Positions 51,150 to 61,144 of a stretch of 64,000 bases of DNA are shown here, one piece after another. Source of the stretch: Lagopus muta. Its lineage: Eukaryota > Chordata > Aves > Galliformes > Phasianidae. Every line of letters begins with the position of its first letter. Within the stretch, counting starts at the first letter, position 1. The notes under the pieces were generated by a model. It was not told where the DNA came from. It searched no databases and saw only the letters and a list, made by a program, of their open reading frames with translations. A program made the translations under genes and the position numbers. The stretch covers positions 38,086-102,085 of the forward strand of contig NC_064469.1 in assembly GCF_023343835.1 (NCBI RefSeq), given 5' to 3'.

Positions 51150-51539
51150 CCCCCGGCCAGACGCGCCGCTCCTCTCACTCGGCCGCCGCCATGTTGGAAG
51201 GCCGCCGCTCGGGGCCGCGCTCCGCCCCCGTTCCCTTGGCAACAAGCCACGCCCACCGTTCCCTTGCAACAATCCCCGCCCCCTCGATGCTATTGGTCCC
51301 GCCGAGCACCCAAGAGCGGGGCGGGCACGTGGGAGAACTCAACCAATCGCAGGGAGGCTGAGCGAGATTGGCGTTGGCGCTGACCAGTCACAGCGCGGAG
51401 GGAAATCCGCACGGCGCAGAGGAGAGCGGTAAGATGCCGGCCGTGTGAATTGCCGCTGCGATCGCGCTTTGCGCCCCGGTGCGGAGAGTTTTAGCCGCGT
51501 GTCCCCCGCAGGAGGCTGGAGGACTGTCCATCCCACAGG
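51150..51539. promoter_or_regulatory. CpG island, probable shared PAK4/MRPS12 promoter
   Basis: CpG-rich interval with several CCAAT boxes (direct or inverted, near 51293, 51340 and 51386). It lies just upstream of MRPS12 on plus and at the far end of the presumed PAK4 first intron on minus. Use by PAK4 is inferred. Confidence 0.45.
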
Positions 51540-52018
51540 ATGTCGCTCTGCGCTGTACTTAGGACCGCAGCCTTGCTGCGCGGCTGCGGTGCGTACCGCC
51601 GGTCCCCGTCCTCTCTGAACCGTCCCGCTGCCGCTGACCGCCCCTTTTTATCCCTACAGTCTTTGGGTCGCCGCCGACCGCCGCCATGGCTACGCTGAAC
51701 CAGATGCACCGGAAGGGCCGGCCCAAGCCGCCGCCTCCCAAGCTGGGTCCCACCTTCGGCCGCCCGCAGCTGAAGGGGGTGGTGGTGAGGAACCTCATCC
51801 GCAAACCCAAGAAGCCGAACTCAGCCAACAGGAAATGCGTGCGGGTGCGGCTGAGCAACGGGCGGGAGGTGGTGTGCTTCGTGCCGGGCGAGGGCCACAA
51901 CCTGCAGGAGCACCACGTGGTGCTGGTGCAGGGCGGCCGCACGCAGGACCTGCCGGGGGTGAAGCTGACCATCGTACGGGGGAAGTATGACTGCGCACAC
52001 GTGCAGAAAAAGAAGTGA
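51540..52018 (+). CDS. MRPS12: Mitochondrial ribosomal protein S12, complete, 2 exons
   Basis: Component of the mitochondrial small ribosomal subunit decoding centre, homologous to bacterial S12. Exons 51540-51588 and 51660-52018 give 135 residues (human 138) without frame breaks. The short first exon encodes the start of a basic/hydrophobic mitochondrial presequence ([16 protein letters not shown]). The mature part has [17 protein letters not shown], the decoding loop [40 protein letters not shown] and [16 protein letters not shown]. It lies head-to-tail with SARS2 (184 bases from stop to ATG), unlike mammals where the two genes are divergent. Confidence 0.97.
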
Positions 52019-52049
52019 GCGTGGCCGAAGGATCCCTGCTTATACGTTT

Positions 52050-52055
52050 ATTAAA
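52050..52055 (+). terminator. MRPS12: MRPS12 polyadenylation signal
   Basis: ATTAAA 31 bases past the MRPS12 stop, inside the 184-base gap before the SARS2 ATG. Confidence 0.6.
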
Positions 52056-52059
52056 GAGC

Positions 52060-52202
52060 TGCGTTCCCGGAGCGCTACGAAGTGCTGTCCTCACTGGGGA
52101 GGGGATGGGGGGAAGGATCCTAGGCGTGGGCGTGGCTCCACTTCCGCCGAATGGCTCCACTTCCGCCACGTGACCGCCCTCACTTCTGCAGGACTGTCCA
52201 AG
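52060..52202 (+). promoter_or_regulatory. SARS2: Compact SARS2 promoter
   Basis: Between the MRPS12 polyadenylation signal and the SARS2 ATG lie two copies of GGCTCCACTTCCGCC (about 52133 and 52150) and a CCACGTGACC E-box (near 52167). ETS-type CTTCC and E-box elements are common at nuclear genes for mitochondrial proteins. The assignment is positional. Confidence 0.45.
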
Positions 52203-55200
52203 ATGGCGGCGCCCAGGGCGCTGGCAGCGGCGCGGCGCGCTGTGGCGGTAGCAGCACGCGGGCGGCGCACAGCGGGCACCGGAGCCGCTCCGCGAGGTCG
52301 GGCGGAGCGGAGCCGACTATATGAGCACGTGCGGGAGGGGCTGAGCGCGCGGCCGCAGCTCGATATGGCGGCGCTGAGTGCGCACCCGGCGGAGGCCGCG
52401 CGGGAACTGGAGCGGAGGAAAGGACCGCTGAGGGAGGGCGAGCTGCGTGAGATCGTGAGCGGGAGAGGCGGGGGGCGTGGCCTGTGGGCGGGGCTGCTGG
52501 TGACTTTTGGGGCGTGGCCTGTGTGGGGGTGGAGCTTTGGGCTAATTAGGGGGCGTGGTCTGGGGGTGTGGAGGCTGCTGTGGCATTGGGGGCGTGGCCT
52601 GACTGCGGGCGGGGCTATGGAGACTTGAGGGTGTGGCCTATGGGTGTGGGCGGGGCTGGTGGAGCGTTGTGGACATGGCCTGTGGGGTGGGGCTGGTGGC
52701 TATTTGGGGGGCGTGGCCATTCGCCGTGGGCGGGGTTAGACGACCAATATGGGGGCGTGGCCTGTGGGCAGTGGGTGGTGCCTATGGCCTCCTGGGGGCG
52801 GGGCTTCGTGACAGTCCCCGCCCACAGCTGCAGACCTGGGCCCGCCTGGAGGAGGTGCGTGCGGCCATCGCTGGACTCGAGGCCGAGAAGGAGGAGGTGG
52901 CGCTGGCAGTGCACGCCCTGGTGGTGAGCCCCCCCCCTTCCTTATGGCACTACGGTACTCTATGCTCCCCCCTGTCCCCCCATCTCACCCATTCTCCCCC
53001 CCCACAGACCACCCACGCCAAGGACACGCTGCATGCGGTGAGACCCCCGGGACGGTTGCTCTGGATTCCCCCCAGCCCCACATTGCTGGGGAGGTGATGT
53101 GGCCACCACGTGGTCTCCCATTCCTTCAGGTCCCCGAATACACGGCGCTGCGGGAACGGGGCCGTGCGGTGAGGCTGCAGCTGAGGGAACTGCTGGCAGA
53201 GGAGGCAGCGTTGGATGAACGCTTCTACCTGCATGCCTTGCAGCTGCCCAACAGCACCCACCCAGCAGTGGTGAGCAGGGGAACGTGGGGAGGAGGGGGG
53301 GGATTCTGCAGACGTCCTGATCAGCCCCTGCTTCCCTTCCTCCTGCAGCCCGTCGGTGATGAGAGCCAGGCCCGTGTGTTGGAGGTGGTGGGGGAGAAGC
53401 CAGGTAGGGGCAAGCTGGGGAGGGGGATGGAGGGATGGGCAGCACAGAGTGGGGAGGATAACAGGAGGGGGGGTCCCACAGCTAGAAAGGCTCCCTCTGT
53501 CCCTGCAGCATTCGACTTCCAGCCTAAGGGCCACCTGGAGCTGGGTGAGGAGCTGGACATCATCCGCCAGCGGTGAGTCCCTCCCCAAACACAGGGCTCA
53601 CTCACTGCAACGTCGCCTCCATCCCGGTGACAGCTGTGTCCCCGCAGGAGGCTGTCACACATCTCAGGTCACCGCTCCTATTACCTGTGTGGGGCAGGCG
53701 CGCTGCTGCAGCACGCCTTGGTGAACTTTGTGCTGGCCAAACTGGTGCCCAAGGTATGGAATCGAGTCCAGGGGAACCCTGTGACCCTCCTGCCACCCCG
53801 TGGGGCCTCGTGATCCCCCCTGGCCCCCTACATCTCTCACTGCACTGCAGGGCTTCCTGCCCATGACGGTCCCTGACCTGCTGCGCGGCGCCGTCTTTGT
53901 AAGTGCCACTCCGTCCCTGCACCGTCCCTGTTGTCCTCCTCACCACCAAGTGACTTCCCTGTGTCCCCCCCCCTTCCCCCAGGAGGGCTGTGGGATGCAG
54001 CCCAACATCACCCCATCTCCCGTGTACTGCATCGACCCGGCTCGCTTCGAGGACCTGTGCCTGGCTGGCACCTCCGAGGTGGGGATTGCAGGTGAAAAAC
54101 AGGGCACGATTTCCAAAATGGGGGAAAAAAAAACAGGAAACGGGACAAAGCTTGGGATAAACGGTTCAGAACGGGGCAAAATTAAGGTGAGGCTTATCAG
54201 GAAAGGTCATAATTAAGACAGAACGAGGTCAAAAATGTGTCCAGAACCCCTCAGTTGTCTCCTTTTCTCCTGCAGGTTACTTCATGGACCACGCGGTGCG
54301 GCTGCAGGACATGCCCATCAGGTACAGCAGCAGCACATTGCGGGGATGGGATGGAGGGCAGGGGGGTGGGGGGTGTTTGTGGGGGTCGCTTCTGATCATT
54401 CCTTGCCCCCCACCCCCAATGCAGGATCGTCTGCTCCAGCACGTGTTACCGTGCAGAGACCGACACGGGCCGAGAGCCCTGGGGCCTTTATCGTGTGCAC
54501 CAGTTCACCAAGGTGGGATGGGGGGAGCTGGGAGGGGGGCATACAGGAAGAGCAGCAGATGGGGAGGGGGCTTTCGGGACCACCCTGTACTCACAGGTGG
54601 AGATGTTTGGGGTGACGGCAGCAGAAAGCGGAGCCGAGAGCGAGATGATGCTGGATGAATTCCTCACGCTGCAGAAGGAGATTTTTTCAGAGCTGGGGCT
54701 GCATTACCGGTCAGTTGGGGTGGAGGGGGGGCTCAGTTTGGATCCTGTCCCTCAAATCCACGTCCCAATGGTGTCCCCATCCCCCCCCCCACCCCGCAGT
54801 GTTCTGGATATGCCCACACAGGAGCTGGGACTCCCAGCGTACCGCAAGTTTGACATCGAAGCCTGGATGCCAGGACGGGGCAAATATGGGGAGGTGAGAG
54901 CAGCCAGGAGGGGGCTGCACCCCCCTTCCCTTCCCATTGCTGAGACATGGGGTCCCCGTGGCTGTTTGGGGTGGGGGGGGGGTCTCTATGTTCTCTATGT
55001 TGCCTCTCCCCTCCCCCAAGATCTCCAGCACCTCCAACTGCACCGATTACCAAAGCCGGCGGCTGAACATCATGTACAGCGATGGGGCTGGGAAGCTGCA
55101 CCACGCACACACGGTGGGTGCTGAGCCCCCCTGCACCCTGGGGGGGGGGATGAGGGGGAGGGGGGGGGGATGACCACGAGACCCCTGAACTCCTCTGCCC

Positions 55201-55569
55201 TCCCCTCCCCATTCCTTTTCCCAGGTGAATGGCACCGCCTGTGCCGTCCCCCGGCTGCTCATCGCCCTTCTGGAGTGCAACCAACAGCCGGTGCGTGGAA
55301 GGGGCTTTACTTCATTTGGATTTGGGGGGGGGGGGAGAAGGGGAAGCACAGCAGACTGATGCTTCACCCCCCCTTTTCCCCCCCCCCCCCCCTTCCACCA
55401 GGATGGCAGCGTCCGTGTGCCCCCCGCCCTGCGGCCTTTTGTTGGTCAGGATGTGATCGAGCGGCCCCCAGCCCCACTGCTGCGTTACATCGGCCCCAAC
55501 CAACCTGGGGGGGGGGGGACAGGGGGGGCCACGTGTCCCCTCCTCAATGCTCGTGAGGCCTTGAAATAA
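52203..55569 (+). CDS. SARS2: Mitochondrial seryl-tRNA synthetase, complete, 16 exons
   Basis: Charges mitochondrial tRNA-Ser; class II synthetase. Exons: 52203-52454, 52828-52923, 53008-53037, 53130-53270, 53349-53403, 53509-53572, 53648-53753, 53851-53898, 53983-54091, 54276-54321, 54425-54512, 54597-54709, 54800-54893, 55021-55113, 55225-55290, 55402-55569; all phases agree, 522 residues (human 518). An Arg/Ala-rich presequence is followed by the coiled-coil tRNA-binding arm (about 85-175) and the catalytic core: [38 protein letters not shown], motif 2 around [64 protein letters not shown] and motif 3 [16 protein letters not shown]. The end is Gly-rich owing to a run of twelve Gs. The stop codon overlaps the polyadenylation signal. 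Confidence 0.97.
52470..52810 (+). repeat. GGGCGTGGCCTG minisatellite in SARS2 intron 1
   Basis: Irregular repeats of GGGGCGTGGCCTGTGGGCGGGGCTGGTGG fill almost all of intron 1. They supply about ten KLF/Sp-type GGGCGTGG or GGGCGGGG boxes directly downstream of the promoter. Confidence 0.85.
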
Positions 55570-55570
55570 A
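55565..55570 (+). terminator. SARS2: SARS2 polyadenylation signal overlapping the stop codon
   Basis: AATAAA at 55565-55570 contains the TAA stop (55567-55569), so the 3' UTR should be only about 15-30 bases. Confidence 0.75.
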
Positions 55571-55744
55571 GAACTGCTTCTGTCTCTATTCTGAGAGCCA
55601 CGTCTTTGCGTTCTGCCCTCACCACGTAGCAGCTGCCATCCCCGCGCCTCTCCAGGCAGCAATGTGACAGCAGGGCCTTCATGGGAGCCACATTTGGGGG
55701 AGAGGTGGGGGTAACTGGGGGGGAGGGGGGAACTGCCCCCCCTT

Positions 55745-55750
55745 TTTATT
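55745..55750 (-). terminator. NFKBIB: NFKBIB polyadenylation signal
   Basis: AATAAA on minus, about 146 bases past the NFKBIB stop codon. Confidence 0.65.
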
Positions 55751-55895
55751 TTAAAACAACTTATATAAATCCTCTACGCTATACCCAGGGAAAAGAAGAA
55801 GAAAGGGAGTGCAGGGAGCCTCCCAAAGTCCAGCCCATGCCTTCGGGGGACCCCGATAAATAAAGGGGGGTGGCTGCAGCTCCAGGGGCGTCCCC

Positions 55896-57909
55896 TCAGT
55901 CCGCACAGCGACCGCTGTTGATGACGATGTCGTCGTATTCCTCCTGGGGGGGGACGGAAGGAAGGAGGGGGGGGTAAAAGCAGCGCTCAGACCCCGAGAG
56001 GCCGCTCGGTTTTCAGGTGGGGCTTTGGGGGCTACTTACACCACTGCTGTCCTCCTCCTCGCTGTCTTCGTCCTCCTCGCTGTCCTCAGAATCGCCGGAG
56101 CTGTCAGGGGCGCCGAAAGCACGCAGCAGTTGGGGCAGGCGGGGATCAGGGCGAAGTCGGGCGCTGTAAAGGGGGGTGCGACCCCCGTAGCCCCGTGCCG
56201 CCGGGTCAGCGCCCGCCCGCAGCAGCAGCTCTGCCATCTCCAGGCTCTGTGCTTCCACCGCCAGGTGCAGGGGGCTGCGGCCACAGCTCGGCTCCTTTGG
56301 GGGTGCAGGGAAGGGTAGGAAATCAGGGTGGGGAGCACAGGAACGCCAGCGTCCCCTTAGAGCCCCCTGCCCTCCCCTTTCTGTGCTCACTGCTTTGTTG
56401 GAGTCGGCGCCGGCACGCAGCAGCAGCTGCACCAATTCCACGTCCTTCCGAAGAATGGCAACGTGCAAGGGGGTGTAACCTGCAGAGGGGGACATCGCAG
56501 TGCCACCACCGCGTCCCAACCCCGCAGCCCTGCTTGAACGCTGCACTGCAGCCCCAGTATGTCCTGCGTTGCCTCTGCTTTGCTGCAAGGCACCTCAGCG
56601 TCCCCGTGTCGCAGCCCCAAAGGCTGACACCACCTCCCTGTCGCATCCTCAGTGCCCTGTGCGCCCTCATACTGCATCCCCAACGTCCCCAGAGCACCTC
56701 AGCCCTGGCCCTTCAATCATCTCTAAGCATCCCCCATGTGTTCCAAGCTACGCTCCCCTACTGCACGCTTAACATCCCTCCAACATCCCCACGAAGAAAC
56801 CCCGCCGTTCTCCTCCTCCCATCGTTCTCCACGTGCTCCCAAATGCCTCGGTCCCACACGGCTCGCTTTGGACTCCCCCACCTTACCATCATAGTTGACG
56901 CTCTCCAGCTGCGCACGCTCCTCCTCGCTCAGGGGGCAGCCGAGACCCCCCAGGAGGTGCTGGGCGCAGTGGGGCTGCCCTTCCCGGCATGCGAGGTGCA
57001 GGGCTGTGTGACCCCCACGTTCCTGCAGTCGCAGCCCCGCGCCCGCCGCCCGCAGCTTGCGCACGAAGCCGGGCAGCCCCAAGATGACAGCCAGGTGCAG
57101 GGCGGTCTGCAAGAGAGAGAGGAAATCAGTCAAGGTTGGGAACGGCCCCACAGATCACCGCCTGACCCCGGCGGTCGCCCTCAGTTCAGGAATTGCCAGG
57201 GCTGGTGGTTGGCGTTGGGATTTTGTGTTGAGGGACGTGGTTTAGTGAGAGCTGTTGGTGATGGCGGATGGTGGCACTGGGTGATCTTGTAGGTCTTCTC
57301 CAACCTTGGTGTTTCTGCCATTCCTTTGCCTGCCCCCAGATAAGGGGTTCATCCCCCCAACCCCCCCCCCATCCGCTGCACCCAGCCCAGGGATCAGCCC
57401 CAGCCCAGACAATTGCCCCACAGCCCGGGGGTCGCCCCGGTCTCTCTCTAACAGCTCCAGGCCCCCCCGGCTGCCCTCACCTGCCCGAGGTCGTTCTGCA
57501 GATCCATGTAAGCAGTGCCTGCTGCGCGCTGCAGGATGGAATCCAGGAAAGCCTCGTGCTCGTGGATGACCGCGAGGTGCAGCGCTCTGCGGTGGGGGTT
57601 TGCGGGGGGGGGTTCGGCCTCAGCTCAGCGGCCCCGATCACCGCCCCCCCGTCCCCCTCCCCCCCGCTGCTCCTTCACTCACGTATCGCCGTCCTCGCTG
57701 ACGAAGCTCAGCACGTGCCGCAGCCACACCTCAGCCTCGGGCTCCGGGGCCTCCGGAGGAGCCTCTTCGGGAGACTCCGGACCCGGACCGGGGCTGTGGG
57801 ACAGCGGTGCCAACTGCCCTTCTCCCAACGAGCCCAGCCCGCTGTCGTACCACTCGTCTCCCTCCGTTCGCTTCGCATCGCCGGACGGCGCGGCCCCCGC
57901 GGCCGCCAT
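55896..57909 (-). CDS. NFKBIB: NF-kappa-B inhibitor beta, complete, 6 exons
   Basis: Cytoplasmic ankyrin-repeat protein that holds Rel/NF-kappa-B dimers until IKK phosphorylation. Exons on minus: 57683-57909, 57481-57586, 56887-57106, 56391-56479, 56040-56294, 55896-55943; phases agree and give 314 residues (human 356). The N-terminal degron DSGLGS (within EWYDSGLGSLGEG) carries both IKK serines. Ankyrin repeats follow: DGDTALHLAVIHEHEAFLD, LGQTALHLAVILGLPGFVRK, GGHTALHLACREGQPHCAQ, GYTPLHVAILRKDVELVQLL, GRSPLHLAVEAQSLEMAELL, GGRTPLYSARLRPDP. The C-terminus is an acidic Ser/Asp/Glu PEST region ending EEYDDIVINSGRCAD. The insert between the third and fourth repeats is shorter than in human, as is the tail, which points to NFKBIB together with its place next to SARS2 and SIRT2. 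Confidence 0.95.
57200..57330 (+). mobile_element. CR1 tail in NFKBIB intron
   Basis: Same subfamily as the PAF1 intron copy: GGGATTTTGTGTTGAGGGAC, GATCTTGTAGGTCTTCTCCA, CCTTGGTGTTTCTG. Confidence 0.8.
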
Positions 57910-58484
57910 CAGCCGGGCCGCGCTCAGGGCCCCGCCACCACGGGCCCAGCGCCGCCGGGCCGGGAAATCCCCGCGGCCCGGGAGGGGGGGGGGGGGGGGG
58001 GGGGGAAGCAGCGCAAGGCCCGCCGGGACGCGTAGTCCAGAGAGCACTTCCGGGAGAGAGCGAGGCACGATGGGAGTGGTAAGTTCCTTCAGCCAATCAG
58101 CGCTGCCCGCGCGAGGCATGCTGGGAAGTGCGGAGATCGATGGCTGTAGCGAAGAGCATGCTGAGAAGTGCGGCGGTCTCAGCCAATCAGCAGAGCTCAC
58201 GCGGGGCATACCGGGAAGTGTGGTGCTTCCAGCTGGTTAGAGCAGCCTGCGCAATGCATCCCGGGAAGCGTGGCGTCTTCAGCTAATCAGAGAAACCGGC
58301 GCTATGCATCTCGGGAAGTGCAGCTGTCTCAGCCAGCCAGCGCCGTCCGCGCGGGGCATCCCGGAAGCGTGGCGCCTTCAGCCAATCAGCACCATCCATG
58401 CCGGGCATACCCGGAAGTTGGAATCTTCAGCCAAACATTGTAGACGCCCCAACGGCATGCCGGGAAGCGTCTCCAGGAGCTCCC
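57910..58484. promoter_or_regulatory. Bidirectional NFKBIB/SIRT2 promoter
   Basis: Interval between divergent start codons. The left part holds a long G-run (about 57986-58005) and CpG-rich 5' UTR; the right part is the 50-bp array described separately. Divergent NFKBIB/SIRT2 is also the mammalian arrangement. Confidence 0.7.
58085..58470. repeat. Eight-copy 50-bp array of CCAAT plus GCAT..CCGGGAAG modules
   Basis: The core GGCATNCCGGGAAGTG or a variant begins at 58115, 58154, 58204, 58254, 58305, 58355, 58404 and 58454, a spacing of 49-51 bases (39 for the first step). Most units also contain TCAGCCAATCAG or a decayed form (58090, 58190, 58280, 58330, 58380, 58429). CCAAT with ATTGG orientation is the NF-Y site; CCGGAAG is an ETS/GABP core, and GCATGCTGGGAA resembles ZNF143 sites. 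The array abuts the SIRT2 ATG. Confidence 0.88.
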
Positions 58485-61093
58485 ATGTCCGGAGCGGACG
58501 GTAATGGCGGTGGTAATGGCGGTGGCAGTGGCGGTGCTGAGGCTGGAGGGTCCCTCCGGCCCTCCGTGACGCCCCGTCCCAACTCCGCAGCTCCCCCCTC
58601 CCGGGGCTGAACCCGACGCTGAAGCTGAGGGCGGCTCCACGGAGGATCCCGATAGTGAGTATGGGGTGCGGAGCCCCGGCCGGGCCTGCGGGACCCCGTT
58701 GTGACTCCTCCGGTACCGCCCGCAGTGGAGCTGCTGCGAAACCTCCTGGCACGGACGCTGGGGTTGGGCACGGAGCCGCCGGAACGCGTTTTGGATGAGC
58801 TGTCGCTGACGGGAATCGCCCGGTTTATGCAGAGCGAGCGCTGCCGTCGCGTGGTGTGCATGGTGGGCGCCGGATCTCCACGGGTGAGCAGAACCGGGGG
58901 GGGGGGGGGGGGGGGGAGGAGGCGGAGGAGTGGCAGCGTTTATGGTAACACCCCCCCCCCCCCCCCCCCTTGGCAGCCGCCGGGATCCCCGACTTCCGCT
59001 CACCGGAACCGGGCTGTACGCCAACCTGAGCCGCTATGAACTGCCCTACCCTGAGGCCATCTTTGACATCTCCTATTTCAAGGTTTGGGGGGAACGTGAG
59101 GCTGAGCGCCCTCTGAGGCCCCCCCCTCAGCACAGCACCGGGCCCTGAACCCCCCACCAGACTCTGATCGCCCCCCCTTTCCCCCCTACTTTTTCCTCCA
59201 GCAACACCCGGAGCCTTCTTGCATTGGCTAAGGAGCTGCTCCCAGGACAGCTGAAGGTAAGAGGTGATTCTTGGGGGGGGGGGGACACCATATACCCCCC
59301 CTCCCGTGGTTCCTCTCTCTCCCATAGCCCACAGTTTGCCACTACTTCATGCGGCTGCTGAAGGAGAAGGGGCTGCTGCTGCGCTGCTACACACAGGTGC
59401 GCCCCCCTTTGCTGTGCCCCCTTTCCGGAGCTGAGAACACCCTTAAATGCTGTCCCTATGACTTTTCCTTTCCTACAGAACATCGACACGCTGGAGCGCG
59501 TGGCAGGGCTGCAACTGAGGACTTGGTGGAGGCTCACGGCACCTTCCAAAACTGCACACTGCCTGCGTTCCTCCTGCCGGCATCAGTATGACCTGAGTTG
59601 GGTGAAAGGTAACGGCGGGATGGGGGGGGGATTTGGGGAGGGGGGGGATTTGGGGAGGGGAGGAATGGGGGAGGGTCTCGTGTGCACCTCCCACCCCCCT
59701 GCTGAGCTGTGGTGCCCTGGTTTGTTACAGAGAAAATCTTCTCTTCCCTCGTCCCCAAGTGTGACAAGTGCCAGAGCGGGGTGAAGCCAGGTGAGGCGAG
59801 GAGGTGGTTCTGTGCCCCTCCTGAATTAGGGGTGATAAGGGATGGGGGTCAGTGCATCCAGGCCCCCCCCCCCCTCCCCCCTTGTTCTTTCCAGACATTG
59901 TATTTTTTGGGGGAGAACCTCCCATCTCGCTTCTTCAGTCTTCTACAGTCGGTGAGCGCTTGGGAAAGGTGGGGGGGGCAAGATGGAGATGGGGCTGGGG
60001 GGGCCACAGTTGTCTCTTGCCACCCCTTCTGTCCCCACAGGACTTCCAGAAAGTCGATCTTCTCATCATCATGGGCACTTCGCTTCAGGTCCAGCCCTTC
60101 GCCTCCCTTGTTAGCAGGTCACAGCCCCCACCCCAAAATGCGCCACGTCCCCCCTTCCTTCAATGCATCTCATCCTTCCTGCGGTGTCTCAGCTCCTCAG
60201 TTCTCTCATTGTCTCCCCATTTTGTGTTTCAGGGTCCCTGCCAGCACCCCCCGGCTCCTCATCAACAAGGAGAAAACGGGGGCAGGTGAGGGGAGATGGG
60301 GGGTAATGGGGGGTTGTATAGGGTTGCTGAAATGGCGAGAGGGGGCAATTGCCAGCCGCCCCCCCGGTCTCATCAGCTCCTCATTGTCCCCAGAGTGATG
60401 CCTTCATGTCCCTCATGGGCTTCGGCTGCGGGATGGACTTCGACTCAGACAAAGCCTACAGGCAGGGACTGGGGCAGGGGGGGCCTGGGGGGACATTGGG
60501 GGGACAATGGGGGCACAGGAGGATCCGGGGATGAGGGAGTGGGGGCGTATGGGTCCGCATGCCACAGCAGCTGGGGTGGGGGTGCGTGTGGGGAACTGAA
60601 GGCTGTGGCCTTTCCTTGTATTGTAGGGGGTCACTGAGGGGCTGCCCCCCCCCTCGTATGCCCCCTTTCCCCACACGCTTTGTGTCCCCCCCATCTCTGT
60701 GCCCCCATATTCTTCTGCCCCCCCCTCCCAGGGATGTGGGCCTGGCTGGGGGACTGCGATGAGGGCTGCCTGGCACTGGCAGAGCTGCTGGGCTGGAAGG
60801 TGAGACCCCCAAAATACAGCAACACATTGGGGATTTCCTTCCCCCCCCCCCCCCCTTCCATCCCATGGGGGGTTCAACCTCCCACCCCTTCTCTCCCACC
60901 CCACAGAAGGAGCTGCAGGAGCTGGTGAGGAAGGAGCACGCCGCCATTGATGCCATGGCAGCCCAGGGGGACACGAGCAGCACCTCGGGGGGTGACCCCA
61001 AATCCCGGAGGGGCCGCGCCGATGGCTCAGGGGGCCGCACTGAGAGCAGTGGAGCTTCCAGCAAAGGCCCAGGCAGATGGCAAAGAGCCGTAG
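58485..61093 (+). CDS. SIRT2: NAD-dependent deacetylase sirtuin-2, 13 exons, many single-base breaks
   Basis: Mainly cytoplasmic class III lysine deacetylase. Exons: 58485-58654, 58726-58883, 58977-59082, 59202-59256, 59328-59396, 59479-59608, 59731-59790, 59895-59951, 60041-60117, 60233-60285, 60394-60461, 60732-60799, 60907-61093; about 418 residues (human 389). Conserved blocks: ARFMQSERCRR, YANLSRYELPYPEAIFDISYFK, CHYFMRLLKEKGLLLRCYTQ, NIDTLERVAG, SSCRHQYDLSWVK, the zinc cysteines in PKCDKCQ, FFGE, MGTSLQVQPFASLV, TPRLLINKEK, GMDFDSDKAYR, GCLALAELLGWKKEL. About ten one-base gains or losses interrupt the frame (near 58592, 58874, 59005, 59213-59222 twice, 59512, 59549, 59912, 60279, 60738 and 60991), and two fall at the GAGIS and EAHG catalytic motifs. 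All splice sites remain; one is GC-AG (60462). Either the assembly is poor here or the locus is decaying; the former is favoured because the protein is so well conserved. Confidence 0.9.
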
Positions 61094-61109
61094 AGAGGAG
61101 GATGGGGGC

Positions 61110-61115
61110 ATTAAA
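61110..61115 (+). terminator. SIRT2: SIRT2 polyadenylation signal
   Basis: ATTAAA 17 bases past the inferred SIRT2 stop codon (TAG 61091-61093). Confidence 0.55.
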
Positions 61116-61144
61116 CAGCAGCGCAGACGTAGCCCGGCTTTGTG

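Larger units (their letters stand above)
37075..51150. other. 14-kb gene-free stretch, probable first intron of PAK4
   Basis: No exon of any recognised gene. It is less GC-rich than the rest of the window and holds a few retroelement tails, a TTCC microsatellite and unique sequence. Because PAK4 coding begins at 37074 and the next CpG island is at about 51.15-51.5 kb, this is most simply the intron after a 5' non-coding exon. An alternative first exon around 43.2-43.5 kb (locally CpG-richer) is possible. FBXO17 and FBXO27, located nearby in mammals, were not found. Confidence 0.5.

Noticed and set aside
58168-58443. Open frame through the 50-bp array as a repeat protein
   Set aside because: The repeat length is not a multiple of three, the frames do not repeat a peptide motif consistently, and the array has clear promoter motifs.
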